DNA of 64,000 nt from positions 1-64,000 of the forward strand of contig CAJUJW010000004.1 in assembly GCA_910586735.1 (NCBI GenBank). Direction: 5' to 3'. The stretch comes from an uncultured Oscillibacter sp. GTDB lineage: Bacteria > Bacillota > Clostridia > Oscillospirales > Oscillospiraceae. Positions within the stretch are counted from its first letter, which is position 1. Each line of letters starts with the position of its first letter. This document shows positions 6,997 through 15,013 of the stretch, one piece after another. A program made the position numbers and the translations under genes. Below the pieces are notes generated by a model. It did not search any database. It worked only from the letters and a program-made list of their open reading frames with translations, and was not told the DNA's origin.

Positions 6997-7608
6997 TCAC
7001 AATTCCGCGAAGGCCCGCAGAAGCCGCAGGCCCGCGTCCCCGGACTTCTCCGGGTGGAACTGGGCCCCCCAGACGTTCCCCCGGCGGACCGCGCCGGTGA
7101 CGGCCACGTCTCCATACCCGGAGGTCCCCAGGGTGCTCTCTTCGCAGTTCCGGGCGTAGTAGCTGTGGACGTAGTAGACGTACTCGCCGTCCTGGAAGTA
7201 CCGGAACAGGGGGTCGTCCCTGACGACCTCCAGGCTGTTCCAGCCCATGTGGGGGATTTTCAGCGTCTTGTCCGTCAGGTCCTCTCCCAAATAGGCCACC
7301 TCGCCGGGAATCAGCCCCAGGCCGGGGTGCTCTCCGTACTCGAAACTCCGGTCAAACAACAGCTGCATCCCCAGGCAAATGCCAAGCAGGGGCTTCCGCC
7401 CCGCCTCCTCCAGCAGGACGGGAACCAGGCCGGTCTCGTCCAGCTTGGCCCTGGCGTCTCCGAAGGCCCCCACGCCGGGGAGGATGATCCGGTCTGCCGC
7501 CCGGAGGCGGGCCGCGTCGCCGGTGACCTCCGTCTCCAGCCCCAGGGAGCGGAGGCTGGAGGTCAGGGAGAACAGGTTCCCCACGCCGTAGTCCACGATG
7601 GCCAGCAT
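6997..7608 (-). CDS. hisH: Imidazole glycerol phosphate synthase, glutaminase subunit
   Basis: A 203-residue class I glutamine amidotransferase that feeds ammonia to HisF. The nucleophile Cys lies in GICLGMQLL (about residue 81) and the His-Glu pair in QFHPEKSG. The oxyanion loop is PGVGAFGDA. An ATG at 7608 shares one base with the hisB stop (TGATG), and a GTG one codon upstream is possible but less likely. Standard member of the operon. Confidence 0.96.
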   Translation of the reverse strand: MLAIVDYGVGNLFSLTSSLRSLGLETEVTGDAARLRAADRIILPGVGAFGDARAKLDETGLVPVLLEEAGRKPLLGICLGMQLLFDRSFEYGEHPGLGLIPGEVAYLGEDLTDKTLKIPHMGWNSLEVVRDDPLFRYFQDGEYVYYVHSYYARNCEESTLGTSGYGDVAVTGAVRRGNVWGAQFHPEKSGDAGLRLLRAFAEL

Positions 7609-8195
7609 CACAGCACCCCTTTCGTGCTGGGAATCTCGTCCATGTGCTTGGGATCAAAGGCCGCGGCGGCCTTCAGCGTCCGGCCCGCGCCCTTGAAGAC
7701 GGCCTCTAAAATGTGGTGGGTGTTCTCCCCCGCCAGCTGGCGGAAGTGGAGAGAGCCGGGGCAGTTCCGCACGAAGCCCAGCCAGAACTCCTGGGCCAAT
7801 TCCGTGTCGAAGGTCCCCACCTTGGCGGCGGGCAGGTCCACGGCCCAGCCCAGGTAATCCCGGCCCGAGAGGTCCACGGCGCAGAGGACCAGGGTCTCGT
7901 CCATGGGCAGCAGGAACTGCCCGTAGCGGACAATCCCGCGCTTGTCCCCCAGGGCCTCCTGAAAGGCCCTGCCCAGGCAGATGCCGGTGTCCTCCACGGT
8001 GTGGTGGTCGTCCACCTGGGTGTCCCCGTGACAGACCACGGAGAGGTCAAAGTCCCCGTGCCGGGCGAAGAGCTCCAGCATGTGGTCCAGGAAGCCGCAG
8101 CCGGTGGAAATCTCCGCCTTGCCGGTTCCGTCCAGGTTCAGGGTGAGCTTGATCTGGGTCTCCCGGGTGTCCCGCTGAACGCTTGCGGTGCGCAT
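7608..8195 (-). CDS. hisB: Imidazoleglycerol-phosphate dehydratase
   Basis: A 195-residue monofunctional HisB that dehydrates imidazole glycerol phosphate to imidazole acetol phosphate. Both manganese motifs are visible: GFLDHMLELFARHG and DDHHTVEDTGI, with the duplicated set PMDE and H.R...GENTHHILEA toward the C-terminus. There is no fused phosphatase domain, matching the separate PHP phosphatase at the end of the operon. AGGGAAAGGAC precedes the ATG. Confidence 0.97.
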   Translation of the reverse strand: MRTASVQRDTRETQIKLTLNLDGTGKAEISTGCGFLDHMLELFARHGDFDLSVVCHGDTQVDDHHTVEDTGICLGRAFQEALGDKRGIVRYGQFLLPMDETLVLCAVDLSGRDYLGWAVDLPAAKVGTFDTELAQEFWLGFVRNCPGSLHFRQLAGENTHHILEAVFKGAGRTLKAAAAFDPKHMDEIPSTKGVL

Positions 8196-8215
8196 AGTCC
8201 TTTCCCTCCTTATCC

Positions 8216-9274
8216 CTAAGACAAAAGCCGGTCCACAGCCTCCGTCAGCTTTTCCATCTGCTCTCTGGACCCGATGGTGATCCGCACGAAATCCCGAATC
8301 CGGTCCTTGTCGAACCAGCGGACCAGAACGCCGTCCTGTTTCAGTCTCCGGTACAGCTCCCCGCCGGGAATCCGGCCCGGCTTGGCGAAGATGAAGTTGG
8401 CAGAGGAGGGCAGGACGGTAAAGCCCCGCTTTTCCAGCGCCTCCGTGGTCCAGGCCCGGTTCTCCCCAATGGTCCGGCAGCAGGACCGGAAATAGTCCTC
8501 GTCCTCCACGGCGGCGGCCCCCGCCAGCAGAGAGAGCCGGTTCACGTTGTAGGGGTTAAAGCTGTACTTCACCCGGTTTAGGTCCCCGATGAGTTCCGCG
8601 GACCCCAGGGCAAAGCCCACCCGCCCCCCGGCCAGGGAACGGCTCTTGGACATGGTCTGGGTCACCAGAAGGTTCTCATACTCCCGGACCAGGGGAACAC
8701 AGCTCTCGGCCCCGAAGTCCACATAAGCCTCGTCCACAATGACCACCCGGTCCGGGTTCCGTTCCAGCAGCCGCCGGATATGGCCGGCGGGAACCGTCAT
8801 GCCCGTGGGGGCGTTGGGGTTGGCAATGACCACCGTGCCGGGGAAGTCCATGTAGTCCTCCACGTCCAGGGAGAAATCCTCCCGCAGGGGGACCCGCTTG
8901 GCCTCCAGGCCGAAGAGGGCCGCCTGGGCCTCATAGAACCCATAGGTGATGTCGGCGAAGGCCGCCCCCTTCCCCTCCCCGCAGAAGGCCCGGAAGGCGA
9001 AGGCCAGAATCTCGTCGGACCCGTTGCCGGAAATCACGTTCTCCGGGGCCAGGCCGTACCGCCGGGCAATGGCGGCGTTCAGGGCGGCGCAGGCAGGGTC
9101 GGAGTAGAGATAGAGCTTTCCAACCTCCGCCTGGGAAAGGGCCTCCAGCACCTTCGGGGAGGGCGGGAAGGGGCTCTCGTTGGTATTCAGCTTGATGTAC
9201 TGCTGGTCCTGGGGCTGCTCTCCGGGGGTGTAGGGATCGCAGCGCAGGGCCTCGGGGGAAAGAAATCTACTCAT
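8216..9274 (-). CDS. hisC: Histidinol-phosphate aminotransferase
   Basis: A 352-residue PLP-dependent class I/II aminotransferase acting on imidazole acetol phosphate. It shows LNTNESPFPPSP near the N-terminus, the GNGSDE cofactor loop, NPNAPTG, DEAYVDFG, and the PLP lysine in TMSKSRSLAG (about residue 210). The ATG at 9274 follows a GGTGG site; an upstream in-frame ATG (9316) lies in the inverted-repeat region and is not used here. A 165-bp gap with a large palindrome separates it from hisD. Confidence 0.96.
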   Translation of the reverse strand: MSRFLSPEALRCDPYTPGEQPQDQQYIKLNTNESPFPPSPKVLEALSQAEVGKLYLYSDPACAALNAAIARRYGLAPENVISGNGSDEILAFAFRAFCGEGKGAAFADITYGFYEAQAALFGLEAKRVPLREDFSLDVEDYMDFPGTVVIANPNAPTGMTVPAGHIRRLLERNPDRVVIVDEAYVDFGAESCVPLVREYENLLVTQTMSKSRSLAGGRVGFALGSAELIGDLNRVKYSFNPYNVNRLSLLAGAAAVEDEDYFRSCCRTIGENRAWTTEALEKRGFTVLPSSANFIFAKPGRIPGGELYRRLKQDGVLVRWFDKDRIRDFVRITIGSREQMEKLTEAVDRLLS

Positions 9275-9307
9275 AGGTATCCACCTTTCAACAAATGGGT
9301 GATGCTG

Positions 9308-9427
9308 TTTCCCCATCGGGGGCCTTTACTCGCCCTGACGGGCGGGGGGCTTGGCAACCAGCCATCGCTGGCCTCCAATCCTCCCCGCCCGCAAAGGCGA
9401 GTAAAGGTCCCCCCTTACGGGGGGAAA
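9308..9427. repeat. 120-bp nested inverted repeat between hisD and hisC
   Basis: The gap between hisD and hisC is almost one palindrome. Outer arms TTTCCCC/GGGGAAA, then CCTTTACTCGCC (9323-9334) against GGCGAGTAAAGG (9396-9407), then GGGCGGGG against CCCCGCCC, and a central CCAGC-CATC-GCTGG hairpin. There is no coding potential and no clear T run. It may be an RNA processing/stability element inside the his mRNA or a small mobile palindrome. Confidence 0.75.
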
Positions 9428-9439
9428 GAGCCTCTCTGC

Positions 9440-10717
9440 TTAGGGGTCCCTCCTGGAAACCGCCGACCGCGCGTGTCCCTCCAGCCCCTCCCGCCGGGCG
9501 AAGTCCGCAATCCTGTCCGCACAGGCGCACAGCGCCCCCCGGTCATAGCACAGGAAGCTGGAACGCTTCATGAAATCATCCACCCCCAGGGGGCTGGAGA
9601 ACCGGGCGGTGCCGCTCGTCGGCAGAGTGTGATTGGGCCCGGCGAAGTAATCCCCCAGGGCCTCCGGCGTAAACCTGCCCAGGAAAACGCTCCCGGCGTT
9701 CCTAATGCGGGGCAGCAGTATAAAGGGCTCGTCCACACAGAGCTCCAGGTGTTCCGGCGCGATGCGGTTCACCGCCTCCACGGCCTTGTCCAGGCTGCCG
9801 GCGACAATGATTTTCCCGTTCTCCTCGATGGACCGGCGGGCAATCTTCCTCCGGGGCAGGGTCTCCAGCTGGGCTTCCACTTGGGCCTGTACGGCCTCCG
9901 CCAGTTCCCGGCTGTCCGTCACCAGCACGGCAGAGGACAGGGGGTCGTGTTCCGCCTGGCTGAGGAGGTCCGCCGCCACCCATTGGGGGTTGGACTTCCC
10001 GTCCGCCAGCACCAGAATCTCACTGGGCCCCGCGATCATGTCAATGGCCACCTGGCCGAAGACCTTCCGCTTGGCCGTGGCCACGAAGACCCCACCGGGG
10101 CCCACGATCTTGTCCACCCGGGGCACTGTCTCCGTCCCGTAGGCCAGGGCCGCCACGGCATGGGCCCCGCCGATTTTGAAAACGTCCGTCACCTCCGCCA
10201 GCTCCGCCGCCACGAGGGCCTCCGGGCTGACGGTGCCGTCCGGCCGGGGGGGCGTCACAAGCACGATGTCCTCCACCCCGGCAATCTGGGCCGGTATGGC
10301 GTTCATCAAAATGGTGGAGGGGAAAGCCTCCGGGCTGCGGGGCACGCAGATGCCCACCCGCTCGATGGGCGTCCACCGCTGGCCCATGACCATCCCGGCC
10401 CGGTCCGTAAGGACGAAGTCGTTGTGCCTCTGCCGCTGGTGAAAGCGCCGGATGTTCTCCGCCGCCTCCTTCAGCGTCTCCATAAAATAGGGGTCCACGG
10501 CCTTCCGGGCAGCGTCGAACTCCCCGGCGCTCACCCACAGGTCCGTGATCTCCGCCCCGTCAAAGCGGCGGGTGCAGTCCCGCAGAGCGGCGTCTCCCCC
10601 CTCCCGGACCTGCCGGATGATTTCATCCACGGCGGCGCTCACGTCCTCCTCCGCCCGGATGTCCCGGTTCAGAAATTCCTCCGGGGAGAGGCTGTCGAAA
10701 TCCAGAATCCGCATCAT
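9440..10717 (-). CDS. hisD: Histidinol dehydrogenase
   Basis: A 425-residue zinc enzyme that oxidises L-histidinol to L-histidine in two NAD-dependent steps. The signature block IDMIAGPSEILVLAD is near residue 225, the zinc ligands lie in LLSQAEHDP and DDFMKRSSF, and the catalytic Glu/His pair in APEHLEL. Its ATG overlaps the hisZG stop (ATGA). The upstream gene provides a weak GGAG. Complete and typical. Confidence 0.97.
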   Translation of the reverse strand: MMRILDFDSLSPEEFLNRDIRAEEDVSAAVDEIIRQVREGGDAALRDCTRRFDGAEITDLWVSAGEFDAARKAVDPYFMETLKEAAENIRRFHQRQRHNDFVLTDRAGMVMGQRWTPIERVGICVPRSPEAFPSTILMNAIPAQIAGVEDIVLVTPPRPDGTVSPEALVAAELAEVTDVFKIGGAHAVAALAYGTETVPRVDKIVGPGGVFVATAKRKVFGQVAIDMIAGPSEILVLADGKSNPQWVAADLLSQAEHDPLSSAVLVTDSRELAEAVQAQVEAQLETLPRRKIARRSIEENGKIIVAGSLDKAVEAVNRIAPEHLELCVDEPFILLPRIRNAGSVFLGRFTPEALGDYFAGPNHTLPTSGTARFSSPLGVDDFMKRSSFLCYDRGALCACADRIADFARREGLEGHARSAVSRRDP

Positions 10718-12288
10718 GTCTCCGTCACCTCCGTCAGCCTGCCCAGCAGTGCCTCAATCTCCCGGCGCTTGAACTGGAAGCTGGCCCGGTTGGCCACGAA
10801 GCGGGCGGAGATGGGCATGAAGGGCTTCAGCACCTTCAAGTGGTTCTCCCGCAGGGTGGTCCCCGTCTCCACGATGTCCACAATCACGTCGGAGAGGCCC
10901 AGAATCGGGGCCAGCTCGATGGACCCGTTCAGCTTGATGATGTCGATGTCCCGGCCCTGGGCGGCAAAGTAGGCTTTGGCGATGTTCACGAATTTCGTCG
11001 CCACCCGCAGGGACCGGCCGGGGTCGTCCTGAAAGTCCTCGGGCCCCGCCACGCACATGCGGCACTTGCCCAGGCCCGTGTCCAGCAGCTCGTACACGTC
11101 CGCCCCGGACTCCTCCAGGATGTCCTTGCCCACGATGCCGATGTCCGCCGCCCCGTGCTCCACATAGATGGCCACGTCGCTGGGCTTCACCAGGAAATAC
11201 CGGATGCCCGCCGCCGGATTTTCCACCACCAGCTTCCGGCTCTCGTTGTAATCCTCCGGGCAGCCGTAGCCCACGCCGGCCAGGAGGCTGTAAACCTGAT
11301 CCCCTAGACGCCCCTTGGGCAGCGCGATGTTCAGCATGGTCCGCGCCTCCGTCTCCGGGGCGGGCGCGGCGCTCAGGCGGTCCAGCTCGCCCATGTACAG
11401 GGCAAAGCCCACGGCCCTGGCCCCCGGTCGGAACTGCTCCGCCAGAGGGTCGTACCGCCCGCCCTTGAGCACCGGCCGGGGCAGGCCCGCCACGTAGCCC
11501 TGGAGGACCAGGCCGTTGTAATACTCCATGTCGTTGACCAGGGACAAGTCCAGCCGCAGGCTCTGCCCCTGGGCCTCCAGGGCCCGGCACAGGGTCCTGA
11601 GTTCCGCCAGGGCCCCGCCCATGGCGGCGTTGAGGGCGATGGGTTCCGCCTGGGCCAGCACGGCCTCCCAGTCCCCCGTCAGAGCGTCCAGACGGCAGAG
11701 GGCGTCCGTGCCCTGTTTGGAGAGGCCCGCCTCCGCCGCCGCCGCCCGCAGCTCGTGGAGGTTCCGGTCCCGGACGCAGCTGAGCAGCCGGGGCCGGGCG
11801 GCCTCCGGCGCGCCCACGGCATCCAGCAGACCCGCCACAAAGCCCATGTGGCTGGCCTCCAGCACGAAGTCCCGGCCCGTCAGGGCCAGACTCCGCCAGG
11901 CCAGAGAGGCCGTCTGGGCGGTGACGGCGTCGTCCACCGCGCCGATGCACTCCAGGCCCATCTGGCTGATCTCCTGGAAGGTGTGGCTCTCCTGGCTGGG
12001 GCGGTAGACGTTTTCCGCGTAGTAAAACCGCCCGCAGCCCCCCTCCTCAAACTGGGCGTTCTTGGCGATGGAGAGGGTCACGTCGGGCTTCAGGGCCAGC
12101 AGACGCCCGTCCAGGTCTGTAAAGGTGATTACCTGGTCACTGGCCAGAAACCGGCGGTTCTGCTGGTAAAGGCCGTACTCCTCGAAGCGACCCATGCGGT
12201 ACTGCCGGAAGCCCTCCCGCTCGTAGAGCAGCCGGAGCTGGAGGGACAGCCGCTCCTGGGGGCGCAAAATATTCAAATCCAATTCCAT
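10714..12288 (-). CDS. hisZG: HisZ-HisG fusion: ATP phosphoribosyltransferase with its regulatory subunit
   Basis: A single 524-codon frame joining two subunits that are normally separate. Residues 1-310 are HisZ, a catalytically dead histidyl-tRNA-synthetase-like domain (ALKPDVTLSIAK, FYYAENVYRP, DMEYYNGLVLQGY, LKGGRYDPL). Residues 318-524 are a short-form HisG (LNIALPKGRLG, GADIGIVGKD, ATKFVNIAKAYF, DVIVDIVETGTTL), which condenses ATP with PRPP in the first committed step. The linker is only about 15 residues (SAAPAPETEART). The HisG half begins with a Met at 11335-11337 preceded eight bases by GGAGG, so free HisG might also be made. It is first in the operon; AAGGAGG sets the start. Confidence 0.95.
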   Translation of the reverse strand: MELDLNILRPQERLSLQLRLLYEREGFRQYRMGRFEEYGLYQQNRRFLASDQVITFTDLDGRLLALKPDVTLSIAKNAQFEEGGCGRFYYAENVYRPSQESHTFQEISQMGLECIGAVDDAVTAQTASLAWRSLALTGRDFVLEASHMGFVAGLLDAVGAPEAARPRLLSCVRDRNLHELRAAAAEAGLSKQGTDALCRLDALTGDWEAVLAQAEPIALNAAMGGALAELRTLCRALEAQGQSLRLDLSLVNDMEYYNGLVLQGYVAGLPRPVLKGGRYDPLAEQFRPGARAVGFALYMGELDRLSAAPAPETEARTMLNIALPKGRLGDQVYSLLAGVGYGCPEDYNESRKLVVENPAAGIRYFLVKPSDVAIYVEHGAADIGIVGKDILEESGADVYELLDTGLGKCRMCVAGPEDFQDDPGRSLRVATKFVNIAKAYFAAQGRDIDIIKLNGSIELAPILGLSDVIVDIVETGTTLRENHLKVLKPFMPISARFVANRASFQFKRREIEALLGRLTEVTET

Positions 12289-12327
12289 GGGTTCCTCCTT
12301 GCGGGGCCGCGCCCCGGTGATGGATTC

Positions 12328-12356
12328 AGTATACTCCGATTTTTTAGCATAGTAAA
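12328..12356 (-). promoter_or_regulatory. Promoter of the histidine operon
   Basis: Minus-strand TTTACT (12351-12356), 17-bp spacer, TATACT (12328-12333). A GGGGC-CGC-GCCCC hairpin (12303-12315) follows in the leader just before the ribosome binding site. I see no histidine T-box. Confidence 0.7.
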
Positions 12357-12422
12357 GCGCTAATTCGGTAGTATGATAAATTCTCCGATTTCTACAAATG
12401 CCAGCGATTGCCCGGCGGTAAA

Positions 12423-13784
12423 TTAGACCATTTTTTCAGGCCGGACCGTCTCGTTGAACTCCTCCGCCGTCAGCAGGCCCAGGGCCAGGACGGCCTCTTT
12501 CAGGGTCGTGCCGTCGTGAAGGGCCTTCTTGGCGCACTCCGCCGCCTTTTCATAGCCGATCTTCGGCGTCAGGCAGGTCACCAGCATCAGCGAATTGTTC
12601 AGGTTCTCCTCCATCCGCTCCACGTTGGGGACGATGCCCTCCACGCAGCGGACCCGGAAGGACTCCATGGCGTCCGCCAGCAGCCGGGCGGAGAGCTGGA
12701 AGTTATAGGCCGACACCGGCAGGAACACGTTCAGCTGGAAGTTCCCCTGGGAGGCGGCGAAGCCGATGGCCGCGTCGTTCCCCATCACCTGCACCGCCGC
12801 CATAGTGACGGCCTCGCACTGGGTGGGGTTCACCTTCCCCGGCATGATGGAGCTGCCGGGCTCATTCTCCGGGATGTGGAGCTCTCCCATGCCGCAGCGG
12901 GGGCCGCTGGCCTGCCAGCGGATGTCGTTGGCGATTTTCATCAGGTTCGCCGCCAGGGCCTTCAGGGCCCCGTGGGCAAAGACCAGGGCGTCCTTGCTGG
13001 TGAGAGCGTGGAACTTGTTGGGGTCCGGCTGGAAGGGCAGGCCCGTCAGCTCCCGCAGCTTGGCGCAGACCAGTTCGTCGTAGCCCTTGGGGGCATTCAG
13101 GCCCGTGCCCACGGCGGTGCCGCCGATGGCCAGGCGGAAAAGCTCTTCCTGGGCTGTGCGCAGCATGAAGATGGGCATCTGCACCAGGGCCCGCCAGCCG
13201 GAAACCTCCTGGGCGAATCTCAGGGGCGTGGCGTCCTGGAGGTGGGTCCGGCCGATGCGGATCAGGTCCGGGTATTTATTTTCCAGCTCCTGGAAAGCCC
13301 CGCCCAGGCGGGCCGCCGCCGGCAGGACCTGGTGCTCAATGGACAGGGCCGCGGCGATGTGGAGGGCGGAGGGATAGGTGTCGTTGGAGGACTGGGAGGC
13401 GTTCACGTGATCGTTGGGGTGCAGGGACACGCCCCGGTCCGCCGCCAGGTGGGCGATCACCTCGTTGACATTCATGTTGGTCTGGGTTCCGCTGCCCGTC
13501 TGCCAGACCACCAGGGGAAACTCCTCGTCCCACTTCCCCGCTCGGATCTCCCGGCAGACGGCGGAAATGGCCCCGGTCTGTTCCGCCGTCAGCTTGCCCG
13601 CCTCCGCATTGGCCAGGGCGCAGGCTTCCTTTAAGTAGGCGAAGGCGGTGATGATTTCCTTGGGCTGGCGCTGGCCGCCGATTTTGAAGTTCTCCAGGCT
13701 CCTCTGGGTCTGGGCGCCCCAGTGCCGGTCCGCCGGGACGGCGATTTCGCCCATGGTGTCGTGCTCGATACGGGTGTTGTTCAT
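12423..13784 (-). CDS. fumC: Fumarate hydratase, class II
   Basis: A 453-residue cytoplasmic enzyme that interconverts fumarate and malate without an Fe-S cluster. The fumarase/aspartase signature GSSIMPGKVNP is near residue 310; other active-site blocks are SGTQTNMNVNEV, NASQSSNDTYPS and GRTHLQDATP. It has its own promoter (13818-13846) and the stop lies about 65 bp before the his operon promoter with only a weak hairpin between, so some read-through into the his operon is possible. Length is typical. An iron-independent class II enzyme is less common in strict anaerobes, but the assignment is firm. Confidence 0.97.
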   Translation of the reverse strand: MNNTRIEHDTMGEIAVPADRHWGAQTQRSLENFKIGGQRQPKEIITAFAYLKEACALANAEAGKLTAEQTGAISAVCREIRAGKWDEEFPLVVWQTGSGTQTNMNVNEVIAHLAADRGVSLHPNDHVNASQSSNDTYPSALHIAAALSIEHQVLPAAARLGGAFQELENKYPDLIRIGRTHLQDATPLRFAQEVSGWRALVQMPIFMLRTAQEELFRLAIGGTAVGTGLNAPKGYDELVCAKLRELTGLPFQPDPNKFHALTSKDALVFAHGALKALAANLMKIANDIRWQASGPRCGMGELHIPENEPGSSIMPGKVNPTQCEAVTMAAVQVMGNDAAIGFAASQGNFQLNVFLPVSAYNFQLSARLLADAMESFRVRCVEGIVPNVERMEENLNNSLMLVTCLTPKIGYEKAAECAKKALHDGTTLKEAVLALGLLTAEEFNETVRPEKMV

Positions 13785-13817
13785 GGTTAATCCCCTTTTC
13801 GTTTTTTCATGGCGCCT

Positions 13818-13846
13818 ATTATACCCGCAGAAGGTCCGAAAAGCAA
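13818..13846 (-). promoter_or_regulatory. Promoter of fumC
   Basis: Minus-strand TTGCTT (13841-13846), 17-bp spacer, TATAAT (13818-13823). The -35 abuts the terminator stem of the upstream gene. Confidence 0.75.
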
Positions 13847-13871
13847 GCCCGCCGTGAGATTACGGCGGGCT
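13837..13871 (-). terminator. Terminator of the DHHW/MBOAT operon
   Basis: Minus-strand stem AGCCCGCCGT/ACGGCGGGCT (10 bp) followed by TTGCTTTT. It overlaps the -35 region of fumC. Confidence 0.8.
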
Positions 13872-13875
13872 GTTT

Positions 13876-15000
13876 TTACTGCGCCAAAAGCACCAGATTC
13901 CGGTCCGCGATGAAGTTCGGCACGCTGTAGGCCACGACAATCTGGCCGATACCCTTCTCCTGGGCGTAGGCGGCGGAGGCGTAGCGGTAGTACCGGGGGT
14001 CCAGCAGGTGGACCTCCTCGAAGTGCAGGGCCAGGAAGGGGGCCAGGGAGTCCGCGTAGGAGTCCCGGATCACCAGCAGCTTCCCCGTGCCCTCCGGGTT
14101 GCGGATGACGCACAGGGGCTGGTTGCCCCCCAGAAAGGCAGAGTATTTGTCCTTCTCCCCCAGCTTGCCGGTATCGTAGAGGAACGACTTCTCCTCCCTG
14201 CCGGTGCGCCAGCTGGACACCTCGAAATGGTCCTCCACCCAGAACTCAATGTCGTCCGGCTCCAGCCAGTGAATGCCGGACTGGGAGTACAGGGTCCCCT
14301 GAAACCCGTTGGAGACCGGGGGAAAGTCCCGCCGCTCAAAGGCTTCCTGCTCCAGGACCTCCTCCCCCCGGCCCAGCGCCTCCATGAGGGCGGCGTAGCC
14401 GTAGTAGGCCCCCAGGGTGGTCCAGTGGTGGTCCGTGCGGTAATAGATATCCTCCCCGGCGTGGGCGGACAGGGCCGTCAGGAAGTCCACGGGCGTTATG
14501 TTTTCCAGCTCTCCGGCGCGGGCGATGAATGCCGCCTGGTCCCAGCTCTCCGCCCCCTTGGGCAGGCGGTCCCGGTGGATTTCCGCCGCCGAGGGGATGA
14601 GGCCCAGGTACACCGGGCAGTCCGCCGACTCCGCCAACCGGGCCACGTAACGGAGGTTCTTCTCCTCCAGGCCGTCCCTGGGGGGCTCCACCTTGGAAAT
14701 CAGGGCGTCGCTGCAGAGGTAGACCCCGTTGAACTCCCGCTTGCCCAGGAGCTGTTCCGTCCGGGCCTTGAGGCCCGTCCACTGGTCCCGGAGGGGAAAC
14801 TGGTCGGCAAAGTAGTCCTCCACCCCCTGGGTGAAGTCCCCGCTTTTCAGGCTCTCCCAGGAAAAGGCCGGGAACTGGGCCAGGGTCCGGTTCTCCACGT
14901 CGGACCGCTCCCGGTCCGGCAGGAGGAGGTGCCAGGCCAGCAGTCCCCCCAGGAAGAGGCAGAAGAGGGCCGAGAGAAAGCGGCTGTATCTGGTTGTCAT
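13876..15000 (-). CDS. AlgJ/AlgX-like DHHW family protein
   Basis: A 374-residue membrane-anchored SGNH-type protein of the DHHW group that works with MBOAT acyltransferases to acylate surface polymers. An N-terminal hydrophobic helix (about residues 8-26, ALFCLFLGGLLAWHLLLP) anchors it outside the membrane. The diagnostic YRTDHHWTTLG lies near residue 190 and a serine-containing IRDSYADSLAPF motif near residue 313. It is the last gene after an MBOAT gene (13 bp) and a DUF4358 lipoprotein gene, the usual clostridial trio. The polymer substrate is not known. GGAGGCGG sets the start. Confidence 0.9.
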   Translation of the reverse strand: MTTRYSRFLSALFCLFLGGLLAWHLLLPDRERSDVENRTLAQFPAFSWESLKSGDFTQGVEDYFADQFPLRDQWTGLKARTEQLLGKREFNGVYLCSDALISKVEPPRDGLEEKNLRYVARLAESADCPVYLGLIPSAAEIHRDRLPKGAESWDQAAFIARAGELENITPVDFLTALSAHAGEDIYYRTDHHWTTLGAYYGYAALMEALGRGEEVLEQEAFERRDFPPVSNGFQGTLYSQSGIHWLEPDDIEFWVEDHFEVSSWRTGREEKSFLYDTGKLGEKDKYSAFLGGNQPLCVIRNPEGTGKLLVIRDSYADSLAPFLALHFEEVHLLDPRYYRYASAAYAQEKGIGQIVVAYSVPNFIADRNLVLLAQ

Positions 15001-15013
15001 TCCACCGCCTCCT

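Noticed and set aside
8780..10972. A 730-codon open frame on the plus strand across hisC, hisD and hisG
   Set aside because: It lies wholly opposite well-identified his genes, is rich in Gly, Arg, His and Pro, and has no ribosome binding site; GC-rich antisense frames stay open by composition.
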